A stretch of DNA of 64,000 nt from Streptomyces megasporus (GTDB lineage: Bacteria; Actinomycetota; Actinomycetes; Streptomycetales; Streptomycetaceae). Shown here one piece after another: positions 44,217-52,602 of the stretch (position 1 is the first letter of the stretch; each line of letters opens with the position of its first letter). The stretch spans positions 62,001 through 126,000 of the forward strand of contig NZ_JODL01000002.1 of assembly GCF_000718985.1 (NCBI RefSeq). The letters are read 5' to 3'. Both the position numbers and the translations under genes were made by a program. The notes beneath the pieces were generated by a model. The model saw nothing but the letters and a program-made list of their open reading frames with translations. It ran no database searches and had not been told where the DNA came from.

Positions 44217-45174
44217 ATGACGGAAACACCCGCGAGAACGTCCGGGAACGACCACGAGCCCGGTCACGACCACGAGCCCGATTACGACTACGACGTGATC
44301 GTCGTCGGTTCCGGCTTCGGCGGCTCGGTGTCCGCGCTGCGGCTCACCGAGAAGGGCTACCGCGTCGGCGTCCTGGAGGCGCTGGACAAGGTGATGATCC
44401 TGGCGGGCGCCGGGGTGGGCGCCGAGCGGATGGGCGTGGGCGACACCTTCCACCTCGCCCCGGTCGGCGTCTTCTTCGGCGACGGCGAGGACGCCGAGGG
44501 GAAGACGAAGGCCGCGCCTGCGGCGAGTGCATGACCGGCTGCCGGCACGGCGCCAAGAACAGCCTCACCGAGAACTACCTCCACCTCGCCGAGCGGGCGG
44601 GCGCGGTCGTCCATCCGATGACCACCGTCACCGAGGTCGCCGAGGACGGCCGGGGCGGCTTCACCGTCACCACCGTGCCGACCAACCGGCGCCGTCGGGG
44701 CCGGCGGACGGTGCTGCGCTGCGAGCGGGTCGTCCTCGCCGCCGGCACCTACCTCCAGGTGCCCCACGGCGGACGCGCCCCCAAGCTGCTGACCTTCGCC
44801 GCGCAGTGCCTGCGCCACCCGGTACAGGCGCTGCGGACGCTCTCCAACTACCGGTGGTCGGAGCGGACGATCATCGGTCTGGTGATGCAGTCGCTGGACA
44901 ACTCCCTGACCACCTACCGCAAGCCCAAGGGCCTGGGGAAGGGACTGCCCAACGTCGGCGAGTTGATGGGCATGCCGTTGACCGCGCACTTCCTGGGCGG
45001 CTGCCCCATCGGCGCCACCGCCGAGGAGGGCGTCATCGACCCCTACCACCGGCTCCACGGACACCCCGGCATCTCGGCGCCGCGCTGCGGCTGCCGCTGC
45101 TGCCGGTCCCGGCCGTACCGCCGAGGAGGGCCGAGCCGGACACCGAGCCGGACGTGGAAGCGGCGGGGGCCTGA
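44217..45174 (+). pseudogene. Decayed GMC oxidoreductase (cholesterol-oxidase-like)
   Basis: ATG 44217 opens with [24 protein letters not shown], an intact FAD motif, but then conserved blocks are fused with large pieces missing: VLEA joins [10 protein letters not shown], which joins [19 protein letters not shown]. The frame stops at 44534; the next block [13 protein letters not shown] continues in another frame. Further gaps precede YRWSERTIIGLVMQS and NVGELMGMPLTAHFLGGCPI, and the end ALRLPLLPVPAV is in a third frame. At least five deletions reduce a protein of about 600 residues to about 320. Confidence 0.8.
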
Positions 45175-45185
45175 CCCGATACGCG

Positions 45186-45220
45186 CGAGGGGTGGAGCGG
45201 CCCGGCCGCTCCACCCCTCG
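45186..45220. terminator. Bidirectional terminator
   Basis: CGAGGGGTGGAGCGG (45186-45200) and CCGCTCCACCCCTCG (45206-45220): perfect 15-bp stem, 5-nt loop, between the decayed GMC gene and the convergent surface-protein gene. Confidence 0.85.
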
Positions 45221-45266
45221 ATCACTCTCGTGGCCCGTACGTTCGGGCCGTCACGCCGTCAGGCCG

Positions 45267-46274
45267 TCACGCGGTGGCGGAGGTGTCCACCCCGGCACCG
45301 TTGCGACGCCGCACGAGGTACACGGCACCGGCGCCCAGCGCCACGGCCGCACCGCCCGCGAGGGCGAACATCGGCAGGGCGGAGGAGGAACCGGTCTCGG
45401 CGAGCTGTCCCTTGAACTCCTTCACCTCACCCTGCGGCTTGACGCCGACGGGGCTCTTGCCCTCTTCCGGCTTGGCGTCGTCGACACCGCCCTGCGGCTT
45501 CTTGCCGGCGGCGAGGATCTCGAAGTTGTACCACTTCTCGTCGTAGCTGCAGTTCTCCTCGTCGCCGTACAGGCCGAAGGCGATCGCGACCGCGGAGCCG
45601 GCCGGAGCGGACGCGGAGATGTTCAGCCGCAGCTTGAGGGAGATCTCCTCGCCGGCCTCCACGGGCAGGAATCCGCCGATGGTGCCGCCGTCGGACAGGT
45701 CGCTGGACCACTTCTCGCCGTCGAAGTACTGGAACTTCGCGTACTTCGAGGTGAGGTCGCTCTCGAAGGAACCCTCGGCGTCCTTCTTGTACAGGACGGA
45801 CGCGCCGACGATGACCGTCTCCAGGGCCTCGCCCTCGCTGTTGTCCAGGACCAGGTGGAACTCCTTCCACCCCGACCCGGCGACGATCTTGTTGGGGAAG
45901 CCGGAGAGGCGCGCCTTGAAGTCGGCGTCACAGGTCGGGAACGGCTCCTCTTCCTCCTCGTCCTCCTCCGGCGTGCTCTCGCTCGGGCTGGGAGAGGGGG
46001 TCTCCTCGGGAGTCGAGGCGGTCGGCTCGGGCTCGGTGGTGGGAGTCGAGGCGGTCGGCTCGGGCTCGGTGGTGGGAGCGGAGGTCTCCGGCTCGGGTTC
46101 GAGGCTGGGAGTCGAGTCCTCCGGCTCGGGCTCGGTGGTCTCGCCCTCGGACTGGGTCGGAGCGGGGTTCTCGGAAGGGCCCTCCGTGGCGTAGGCGGCG
46201 GGGGCCGCGAGCAGCGCCACGGGGGCGATGACGGCCGTGGCGGCGGCAGCCGCGAGAGCACGGCGAAGCTTCAT
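45267..46274 (-). CDS. LAxTG cell-wall-anchored surface protein
   Basis: 335 residues: Sec signal (LRRALAAAAATAVIAPVALL, cleavage near AYA-TEG), an acidic Pro/Glu/Thr/Ser stalk at about 30-115 with repeated TTEPEPTASTP units, a beta-rich domain with two or three Cys (FPTCDADFKARLSGFPNKIV...), and a sorting signal LAETG, a hydrophobic helix, and basic RRRNG at the end. The LAxTG motif fits class E sortases of streptomycetes. It should be covalently attached to peptidoglycan. Ligand unknown. Confidence 0.9.
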   Translation of the reverse strand: MKLRRALAAAAATAVIAPVALLAAPAAYATEGPSENPAPTQSEGETTEPEPEDSTPSLEPEPETSAPTTEPEPTASTPTTEPEPTASTPEETPSPSPSESTPEEDEEEEEPFPTCDADFKARLSGFPNKIVAGSGWKEFHLVLDNSEGEALETVIVGASVLYKKDAEGSFESDLTSKYAKFQYFDGEKWSSDLSDGGTIGGFLPVEAGEEISLKLRLNISASAPAGSAVAIAFGLYGDEENCSYDEKWYNFEILAAGKKPQGGVDDAKPEEGKSPVGVKPQGEVKEFKGQLAETGSSSALPMFALAGGAAVALGAGAVYLVRRRNGAGVDTSATA

Positions 46275-47171
46275 GCGATGACCTCATTCGTCTGAGGCGA
46301 AAAGGAAGAAGTGAAGAAGTGAAGGGGCCTTCGCGGTGGGGCGCGTCGGGCTGGCAGCAGAGTAAGGGCGGGGTGGGACAGGGCGAAGGGGCGCTGTCCG
46401 CGAATGCCGCGCTTCCGCATCCGGACCCGCTCGACATAACGGGCGGACGCGGTCAGTTGCCCACGCTCACCCAGGTTTCGGTGTGGCTTATCTCACACAC
46501 GCATTCGGTTTTGCTGTTACGGACCCGTGACGGAAAGGGGCACAACCCTTCAACTGCCTCATTCGTCCCTCCCGTTCGGGAGTCGCTTTCCGAGCAAAGG
46601 CGAGCAACGGAGAGAGGGCGCTGCGCGACACCGTGCGACACGACGCGACACGGAGAGGGCCCCGGGGTCGGCCGAGCGAACGGCCGGCCCCGGGGCCTCG
46701 TGCCGGCGTCGGCGTCAGGGCTGCGCCGACGGCGGCGCGGCGCCGGGGGGTGCGCCGCGAGGACGGTCGTGCGGGCGGGTCCGCCTCGCACGGCCTCACC
46801 TCGCATCGTGCTGGACGCGCCCGCGGCGCGCAATGGACTCGACCGACCCGGCCACATGGAGCCACGAGTCGTCCGGAACCGGACCATGGCGCGAGCGTGC
46901 GGGGGGACCGCGGAGCGGCCGGCCCACGGCGTCCCGAGGACCGACCGCTGTCGTGACCGGGCTGCTGTCCCCTGCCGTCCGGTCACCGCACCGGAGCGAG
47001 GTCCCACGACGCCGGGTCCTCACCTCCCGAGGGAGGACGGCGTCTCATCGCTCCGGTGCCCCCACCGCCGCCGGGCGCCCGGTTGGCTCTGGGGTCGTCC
47101 GGTCCAACGAAGAGGGCGGACGGCGGTAACGCGCCGTATGGGTGATCACCGAGCGTGACGCCCTGTGGCCT
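46275..47171. other. 897-bp gap between the surface-protein and chorismate mutase genes
   Basis: AT-richer bases at 46490-46540 probably hold the surface-protein promoter. A large imperfect hairpin has arms GGCCCCGGGG (46658-46667) and CCCCGGGGCC (46688-46697) plus inner GGCCG/CGGCC pairing. Open frames on both strands are Arg/Pro/Gly-rich with no domain-like sequence; I do not call genes here. Confidence 0.5.
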
Positions 47172-47456
47172 TCACACGCGCCCGCGGCACAGCTCCAGCA
47201 CGGTCATGGCCAGGGAGGTGCCGGGCTTGCCCAGCTCCTCGCGGTAGCGGGTGAGGATCTCCATCTCGCGGGAGAGGTGCACCCGGCGTCCGCCCGCCTC
47301 GATACGGGTCCGTTGGATACGGGCGGAGACCTCCATCCGCTCCCGCACCAGGGCGATGATCCGGCGGTCCAGATCGTCGACGAGGTCGCGGTCCCGTCCG
47401 ATCCGCTCCTCGGCCTCGGACGCGGTGTTCGTGCTGATCGTGGTCGGGGTGGCCAT
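47172..47456 (-). CDS. aroQ: Chorismate mutase (AroQ class)
   Basis: 94 residues. The three-helix AroQ fold: DLVDDLDRRIIALVRERMEV then SARIQRTRIEAGGRRVHLSR with the active-site Arg/Lys-type residues, and EMEILTRYREELGKPGTSLA. It converts chorismate to prephenate, the branch to phenylalanine and tyrosine. ATG 47456 is preceded by AGGAGGGACGTACGAC. Upstream lie a strong hairpin and an aromatic-rich leader peptide gene, which suggests transcription attenuation by aromatic amino acids. Confidence 0.93.
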   Translation of the reverse strand: MATPTTISTNTASEAEERIGRDRDLVDDLDRRIIALVRERMEVSARIQRTRIEAGGRRVHLSREMEILTRYREELGKPGTSLAMTVLELCRGRV

Positions 47457-47513
47457 GTCGTACGTCCCTCCTGGGGATCGGGCCCACCGGCCGGCGACGC
47501 TCGGGGAACGCGA

Positions 47514-47549
47514 CAGGCGCCCCGGGCCTTGACCGGCCCGGGGCGCCTG
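47514..47549 (-). terminator. Attenuator hairpin upstream of chorismate mutase
   Basis: Perfect 15-bp arms CAGGCGCCCCGGGCC and GGCCCGGGGCGCCTG with a 6-nt loop, between the leader peptide stop and aroQ. In the minus-strand RNA the CCGGGCCGGU segment of the 5' arm and loop (47532-47541) is exactly complementary to ACCGGCCCGG within the leader gene (47599-47608), giving a mutually exclusive antiterminator. Confidence 0.75.
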
Positions 47550-47569
47550 GGAAATCGCTCGTCAGTCGT

Positions 47570-47644
47570 TCACGCGACGTGGAACCCACGGCAGCCGGCC
47601 GGGCCGGTGCCATAGGTAAACCAGAACTGGGTGTGCGCGAACAT
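47570..47644 (-). CDS. Aromatic-rich leader peptide of the chorismate mutase gene
   Basis: 24 codons: [17 protein letters not shown], then CRGFHVA and a stop. Six of 24 residues are aromatic, with Phe, Trp, Phe and Tyr at positions 7, 8, 9 and 11. The MFAH beginning recalls the tryptophan leader peptides of streptomycetes. It lies 113 bp upstream of aroQ on the same strand with the attenuator hairpin between. GATACT sits seven bases before the ATG, so the transcript may be leaderless. The role in sensing charged aromatic tRNAs is inferred. Confidence 0.72.
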   Translation of the reverse strand: MFAHTQFWFTYGTGPAGCRGFHVA

Positions 47645-47725
47645 GCGGACCAGTATCCCCCAGGGCTTCCGGGAACGGCCGGCGGGACCGGATGGTGAGA
47701 CGGCCGTTCGGGCGCGCACCCCCGG

Positions 47726-47731
47726 TAGACT
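47726..47731 (+). promoter_or_regulatory. Candidate -10 element of guaA
   Basis: TAGACT, a common Streptomyces vegetative -10 hexamer, lies 44 bp upstream of the guaA GTG, with a TTCGGG-like -35 about 18 bp before it. Confidence 0.4.
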
Positions 47732-47774
47732 GGGGTTTCCCAACCCCGATCCACGCCGAAAGGCAGCCAGCCCC

Positions 47775-49379
47775 GTGGCATCAGAGCCCACCGCCGAGCA
47801 CACCGCAGCACCCGACACCCCGGACACCGTCCTGGTCGTGGACTTCGGCGCGCAGTACGCCCAGCTCATCGCCCGCCGCGTCCGCGAGGCCCGGGTCTAC
47901 AGCGAGATCGTGCCGTCCACCATGCCGGTGGCGGAGATGCTCGCGAAGAACCCGAAGGCGATCATCCTCTCCGGCGGTCCCGCCTCGGTCTACGCCGAGG
48001 ACGCGCCCGGCATCGACCGCGCGCTGTTCGAGGCCGGCGTGCCCGTCTTCGGCATGTGCTACGGCTTCCAGCTCATGGCCCAGGCGCTCGGCGGCACCGT
48101 GGACAACACCGGTCGCCGCGAGTACGGCGGCACCCCGCTGACCGTCACCAAGCCCGGCTCCACCCTCTTCGAGGGCACGCCCGTCGAGCAGTCGGTGTGG
48201 ATGTCCCACGGCGACGCCTGCTCGGCCGCTCCCGAGGGCTTCACCGTCACCGCCTCCACCGACGGGGTCCCCGTCGCGGCGTTCGAGGACGACGAGCGCA
48301 GGCTCTACGGCGTGCAGTACCACCCCGAGGTGGCGCACAGCACCCACGGCCAGCAGGTCCTGGAGCACTTCCTCTACCGGGGCGCCGGTCTGAAGCCCAC
48401 CTGGACCGCCGCCAACGTGATCGAGGAGCAGGTCGCCGCCATCCGCGCGCAGATCGGCACCAAGCGCGCCATCTGCGGACTGTCGGGCGGCGTGGACTCC
48501 GCGGTGGCCGCCGCCCTCGTCCAGAAGGCCATCGGTGACCGCCTGACCTGCGTCTACGTGGATCACGGGCTGATGCGCAAGGGCGAGTCCGAGCAGGTCG
48601 AGAAGGACTTCGTGGCCGCCACCGGCGTCCAGCTCAAGGTCGTGGACGCCGAGCGGCGCTTCCTGGACGCGCTGGCCGGGATCAGCGACCCCGAGGAGAA
48701 GCGGAAGACCATCGGCCGGGAGTTCATCCGCGTCTTCGAGCAGGCCGCGAGCGAGATCGTCGCCGAGGCCGGCGCGGGCGACGACGCCGTGGAGTTCCTG
48801 GTGCAGGGCACCCTCTACCCCGACGTGGTGGAGTCCGGCGGCGGCACCGGCACCGCCAACATCAAGTCCCACCACAACGTCGGCGGCCTCCCCGAGGACC
48901 TGACGTTCCGGCTCGTCGAGCCGCTGCGGCAGTTGTTCAAGGACGAGGTCCGCATGGTCGGCCAGGAGCTGGGCCTGCCGGAGGAGATCGTCCACCGCCA
49001 GCCCTTCCCCGGTCCGGGCCTGGGCATCCGCATCGTCGGCGAGGTCACCAAGGAGCGCCTGGACCTGCTGCGCGAGGCCGACGCCATCGCCCGCGAGGAG
49101 CTGACCGCGGCCGGCCTGGACCGCGACATCTGGCAGTGCCCGGTGGTGCTGCTCGCCGACGTCCGCAGCGTCGGCGTCCAGGGCGACGGCCGCACCTACG
49201 GCCACCCGATCGTGCTGCGGCCGGTGTCGTCGGAGGACGCGATGACGGCCGACTGGTCGCGCCTGCCGTACGACGTGCTGGCCCGTATCTCGACCCGGAT
49301 CACCAACGAGGTCCCGGACGTCAACCGCGTGGTGCTGGACGTCACCAGCAAGCCGCCGGGGACGATCGAGTGGGAGTGA
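47775..49379 (+). CDS. guaA: GMP synthase (glutamine-hydrolysing)
   Basis: 534 residues. Class I glutamine amidotransferase domain: [39 protein letters not shown] with the nucleophile Cys, and [13 protein letters not shown] with the His. ATP pyrophosphatase domain: [20 protein letters not shown] (SGGVDS P-loop). C-terminal dimerisation domain ends [18 protein letters not shown]. It aminates XMP to GMP using glutamine. GTG 47775 is selected because conserved sequence begins 17 residues later and it fits the family length. Confidence 0.98.
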   Translation: MASEPTAEHTAAPDTPDTVLVVDFGAQYAQLIARRVREARVYSEIVPSTMPVAEMLAKNPKAIILSGGPASVYAEDAPGIDRALFEAGVPVFGMCYGFQLMAQALGGTVDNTGRREYGGTPLTVTKPGSTLFEGTPVEQSVWMSHGDACSAAPEGFTVTASTDGVPVAAFEDDERRLYGVQYHPEVAHSTHGQQVLEHFLYRGAGLKPTWTAANVIEEQVAAIRAQIGTKRAICGLSGGVDSAVAAALVQKAIGDRLTCVYVDHGLMRKGESEQVEKDFVAATGVQLKVVDAERRFLDALAGISDPEEKRKTIGREFIRVFEQAASEIVAEAGAGDDAVEFLVQGTLYPDVVESGGGTGTANIKSHHNVGGLPEDLTFRLVEPLRQLFKDEVRMVGQELGLPEEIVHRQPFPGPGLGIRIVGEVTKERLDLLREADAIAREELTAAGLDRDIWQCPVVLLADVRSVGVQGDGRTYGHPIVLRPVSSEDAMTADWSRLPYDVLARISTRITNEVPDVNRVVLDVTSKPPGTIEWE

Positions 49380-49408
49380 CCGGCCGATCGACTCCTCCCG
49401 AAGGTCAA

Positions 49409-49450
49409 CGCCCGCGCCACCGTTCACTCGTGTGAGTGGTGGCGCGGGCG
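49409..49450. terminator. Terminator after guaA
   Basis: CGCCCGCGCCACC (49409-49421) and GGTGGCGCGGGCG (49438-49450), perfect 13-bp stem, with an inner CACTC/GAGTG pair. Confidence 0.85.
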
Positions 49451-49504
49451 TTTCCGCTCGCTACGCTGGGCGTACGGCCGAGAATCCCGCCCGTGGGAGG
49501 AACC

Positions 49505-50095
49505 ATGACCGCCGAGCCACTGCCCACCACCTCGTGGCCCGTGCCGCCGCCGGACGGCTACACGGCGGACGACCTCGACCGCATCCCGGACCTCCCGCCG
49601 CACACGGAGTTGATCGACGGGAGCCTGGTCTTCACGAGCCCGCAGAAGTACTTCCACTCGATGGCGGTCGATCTGTTGGTGATGTGTCTACGGCAGCAGG
49701 TACCGGAGGAGCTGCGGGCCTGCCGTGAGATGAGCGTCCTGCTGAACCGGCGGAATCGCCCGGAGCCGGACGTCATGGTCCTCCGGGCGGAGGCGGTCAC
49801 CGAGGAGGCGGAGGAGACCGGCTTCCGCGCCGCCGACGTGGTGCTCGCCGTCGAGGTGGTCTCCCCCGACTCGGAGGAGCGTGACCGCAAGCGCAAGCCG
49901 CAACTCTACGCGGAGGCCGGCATCCCGCACTTCTGGCGGGTCGAGAAGGGGACGGGGCGCCGCCCGGTCGTCTACGTCTTCGAGCTGGAGCCCGCGACGG
50001 GCAGCTATGTGCCCACCGGCATCCACCACGACCGGCTGAAGCTCACCGTCCCCTTCGACATCGACATCGACCTCACCGCGATCGACCGGCTGTGA
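49505..50095 (+). CDS. Uma2-family (DUF820) putative nuclease
   Basis: 196 residues. PD-(D/E)XK-like core of Uma2 proteins: DLPPHTELIDGSLVFTSPQK, RPEPDVMVLRAEAV (EPD motif), VVLAVEVVSPDSEERDRKRKPQLYAEAGIPHFWRVE (E-x-x-S-P-x-S then K, Y). The family is predicted to have restriction-endonuclease fold, but activity is largely untested. It shares the same organisation and C-terminal DIDLTAIDRL ending with the gene at 51864. ATG 49505 has GGGAGGAACC. Confidence 0.88.
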   Translation: MTAEPLPTTSWPVPPPDGYTADDLDRIPDLPPHTELIDGSLVFTSPQKYFHSMAVDLLVMCLRQQVPEELRACREMSVLLNRRNRPEPDVMVLRAEAVTEEAEETGFRAADVVLAVEVVSPDSEERDRKRKPQLYAEAGIPHFWRVEKGTGRRPVVYVFELEPATGSYVPTGIHHDRLKLTVPFDIDIDLTAIDRL

Positions 50096-50110
50096 GGGGC
50101 GCCGCGCGGG

Positions 50111-50560
50111 TCACCCGATCCGGGTCATGACCGAGTCGTAGCCCCCGCCGCCCGGGTAGACCCACGCGCCGGACAGGGCGTCGCCGCCCTCGTCGAAGGC
50201 GCCCCGGAAGTACGCGGGAGAGCCCTTCTCACCGGCCCAGATGGTCAGGGTGTCGCCGTCGAGTTCGTAGACGTAGTCGAAGGTGTTGCCCTGGCTGTCG
50301 TAGAAGCGGGAGCGGATGTCCTCGCTCGGCCGCTCCGCGCCGAAGGGCCTCTCCCGACCGATCACCTCGAACCCGGTGACGCGCTGCCCGTACTGCTCCA
50401 GCTCGACGTCCTGGACCAGGAAGAAACCGCCCTCCATCCACCGGTAGGCGACGGTGCCCTCCGCGCCGCCGGTCACCTTCCAGGTGCCGACCAGCCGGTC
50501 CAGCGCCCTGATCCGCCCGTCCGGGCGCGGGGCCTGTGTGGTGCTCGCGTTCTCCGCCAT
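50111..50560 (-). CDS. DUF1579-like beta-barrel protein
   Basis: 149 residues: ALDRLVGTWKVTGGAEGTVA, YRWMEGGFFLVQDVELEQYG, GFEVIGRERPF, YDSQGNTFDYVYELDGDTLT and IWAGEKGSPAYFRGAFDEGG. The alternating beta pattern and opening LVGTW motif resemble DUF1579/lipocalin-like small-molecule-binding barrels. No signal peptide. A perfect CRP-type palindrome lies 99 bp upstream. Function unknown. Confidence 0.75.
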   Translation of the reverse strand: MAENASTTQAPRPDGRIRALDRLVGTWKVTGGAEGTVAYRWMEGGFFLVQDVELEQYGQRVTGFEVIGRERPFGAERPSEDIRSRFYDSQGNTFDYVYELDGDTLTIWAGEKGSPAYFRGAFDEGGDALSGAWVYPGGGGYDSVMTRIG

Positions 50561-50658
50561 GGTCGGATTCCCTTCCGTCGTTCCGCCGTGTTCCGCGGCT
50601 CTTGCCGCGGTGTCGCTCGTGTGACGGGTGGCGTCGGGGAAAGGAATCGACCGCTCTA

Positions 50659-50674
50659 TGTGACGTGTGTCACA
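50659..50674. promoter_or_regulatory. Candidate Crp-type palindrome
   Basis: TGTGACGTGTGTCACA matches the classical TGTGA-N6-TCACA Crp consensus perfectly. It spans the stop of the sigma factor gene and lies 99 bp upstream of the DUF1579-like gene. Binding by the actinomycete Crp is inferred. Confidence 0.45.
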
Positions 50675-51713
50675 CCCCGATGTCCTCGGGGGAGAGGGTG
50701 AGAGCCGGCCCGGCGGCGGGCAGCACCTCCGGGCCGAACGTGGTGATCTCGGTGATCAGACCGTCCTCGACGCACAGGACGTCGATGTTGATCGCCGTGT
50801 ACGCCTCCTCGCCGGGGCGGCGGACGTAGTTGGCCACCGCGGGCTGCCGGTTCACCGCGAGCGGGACGGAGTGCCACTCGCCCCACGCCCGGTCGCCCTC
50901 CAGGACCGGCCGCCACATGTCGAGGATCGCCGTCCGACCGTCGAAGACCAGGTGGGCGGGCGGCATGGTCTGCCGGACGTCCTCCCGCAGCAGCGCCGCC
51001 AACCCCGACAGGTCCGCCCGGCGGGAGGCGTCGACGTACCGCCGGAGCAGGGCGCGCTCGGCCTCGGCGACGGCGGTGGCGGCCCGCCACTCCGCGCGCC
51101 GCTCGGGCAGTCTCTCCCGCAGCGTCGCACGGGCCCGCTGGAGCGCGCTCTTGACCGAGGCGACGCTCGCCTCCAACGCCTCGGCCGTCTCCCGCGCCGG
51201 CCAACCGACGACGTCCCGCAGGATCAGCACCGCCCGTTGCAGGGGCGGGAGGTGTTGGATCGCGGCGAGGAACGCCAACTCGACGGTCTCCCGGGCGATC
51301 GCCACCGCGTCCGGTTCGCCGCCGACCGGGGCCGCCAGGTCCAGCAGCCCGTCCGGGCAGGGCTGCAACCAGGGCACCTCCGCCAGGGTGGAGTCCGCCG
51401 CGCCGCCGGAGGCGTCCACCGCCACCGCGACCTCCCGCCGGCGGGCCGGGGCGTCCAGGGCGTCCAGACAGGCGTGGGTGGCGATCCCGTACAGCCACGC
51501 GCGGAACGTCGCCCGCCCGGCGAAGCCCTCCCGTCCGCGCCACGCCCGCAGCAGGGTCTCCTGCACCAGGTCCTCGGCGTCGGTGAACGAGCCCAGCATC
51601 CGGTAGCAGTGCACCCGCAGTTCGTGCCGGTGGCGCTCGGCGAGCTCGGTGAACACGCCCTCGTCCCCGGCCCGGACGGCCTCCACCACGCGCTCCTCGA
51701 CCGAACCGCCCAC
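50670..51713 (-). CDS. ECF sigma factor with SnoaL-like C-terminal domain (SigJ type)
   Basis: 347 residues from GTG 51713 (GAGGGGG site). Sigma2: FTELAERHRHELRVHCYRML and GSFTDAEDLVQETLLRAWRG. Sigma4: IQHLPPLQRAVLILRDVVGW and ARETAEALEASVASVKSALQ. A C-terminal SnoaL-like domain of about 110 residues (RRYVDASRRADLSGLAALLR...) is diagnostic of the SigJ/ECF41 type, in which this domain regulates sigma activity in place of a separate anti-sigma. No partner carboxymuconolactone decarboxylase-type gene is adjacent. Confidence 0.9.
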   Translation of the reverse strand: MGGSVEERVVEAVRAGDEGVFTELAERHRHELRVHCYRMLGSFTDAEDLVQETLLRAWRGREGFAGRATFRAWLYGIATHACLDALDAPARRREVAVAVDASGGAADSTLAEVPWLQPCPDGLLDLAAPVGGEPDAVAIARETVELAFLAAIQHLPPLQRAVLILRDVVGWPARETAEALEASVASVKSALQRARATLRERLPERRAEWRAATAVAEAERALLRRYVDASRRADLSGLAALLREDVRQTMPPAHLVFDGRTAILDMWRPVLEGDRAWGEWHSVPLAVNRQPAVANYVRRPGEEAYTAINIDVLCVEDGLITEITTFGPEVLPAAGPALTLSPEDIGV

Positions 51714-51863
51714 ACCGCCCCCTCGACACGCCCGCGCTCCCAGGCGCCGGGGTAGGACGGTAGCGTGTCGGGCCGTCAATCTCCTTGTTGTTGTTCACTC
51801 GTGAGGGCGGCGAGACGGACATTTCCGGTGAGCCGCCCGACGGAACGTGATCACGATGGCGAC

Positions 51864-52472
51864 ATGGACGATCTGGACAGCGTGAACGGCATCGACGACG
51901 AACCGTTCCCCGAGTGGCTGCGACCCCCGTACCGCGGCTTCACGGTCGACGACCTCTTCCGCCTGCCCGAACTCCCGTCCCACACCCAGCTCGTCGACGG
52001 CGCCCTCGTCTTCCGCGCCCGACAGAGCGCGTACCACTCCCTGACCAACTCGCTCCTGGTGGACGGGCTGAGCCGCGCCTGCCCCGCGTCGCTGCGGGTG
52101 CGGCGGGAGGCGATCGTCGTCCTGGGGCCGGGGCAGGCGCCGGAACCGGACGTGCTGGTGGTCCGCGCGGAAGCCGTCGCGGGCCTGGGGGTCAACCGCC
52201 ACGCGGCCCGGGACGTCGTCCTCGTCGTGGAGACGGTCGCCCCCGACTCGGCGATCCGCGACCGCGAACGCAAGCCGCAGCTCTACGCGCGGGCGGGCAT
52301 CCCGCACTTCTGGCTGGTGGAGGAAGGCGCGCGCCGCCGCCCGGTCGTCCACGTCCACGCGCTCGACCCGGAGCTCGGCGCGTACGTGGAGACGGGCGTC
52401 CACCGGGACCGGCTGGCCCTCGCGGCCCCGTTCGCCGTCGACATCGACCTCACCGCGATCGACCGGATGTGA
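51864..52472 (+). CDS. Uma2-family (DUF820) putative nuclease
   Basis: 202 residues. Same core as the gene at 49505: FRLPELPSHTQLVDGALVFR, APEPDVLVVRAEAV, DVVLVVETVAPDSAIRDRERKPQLYARAGIPHFWLVE and the ending VDIDLTAIDRM. The Ser of the usual SPxS motif is Ala here (VAPDS). The N-terminus has an extra acidic segment. The two genes lie 1.8 kb apart and are paralogues separated by the sigma factor and DUF1579-like genes. ATG 51864 has only a weak ribosome site. Confidence 0.83.
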   Translation: MDDLDSVNGIDDEPFPEWLRPPYRGFTVDDLFRLPELPSHTQLVDGALVFRARQSAYHSLTNSLLVDGLSRACPASLRVRREAIVVLGPGQAPEPDVLVVRAEAVAGLGVNRHAARDVVLVVETVAPDSAIRDRERKPQLYARAGIPHFWLVEEGARRRPVVHVHALDPELGAYVETGVHRDRLALAAPFAVDIDLTAIDRM

Positions 52473-52602
52473 GACCGCCGCCCGGCCGCGATCGGGAGCC
52501 CCGGACCGGCGCGGCGGGCGGAACGGCGGTCCCGCCCGCGCGGATGTTCGGAGGCCTCGGGAGCCGCACGCCCCGGCGGTAAGGCTCCCGTGCGTGTCGT
52601 AC

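Noticed and set aside
36025..45174. The lipid cluster as a complete sterol-degradation island
   Set aside because: No ring-cleavage, Mce transport or P450 side-chain genes are present; general beta-oxidation is the safer reading.
46453..47007. 184-codon minus-strand frame in the large gap
   Set aside because: Arg/Pro/Ser-rich composition, no ribosome site, no domain; antisense and overlapping frames look the same.
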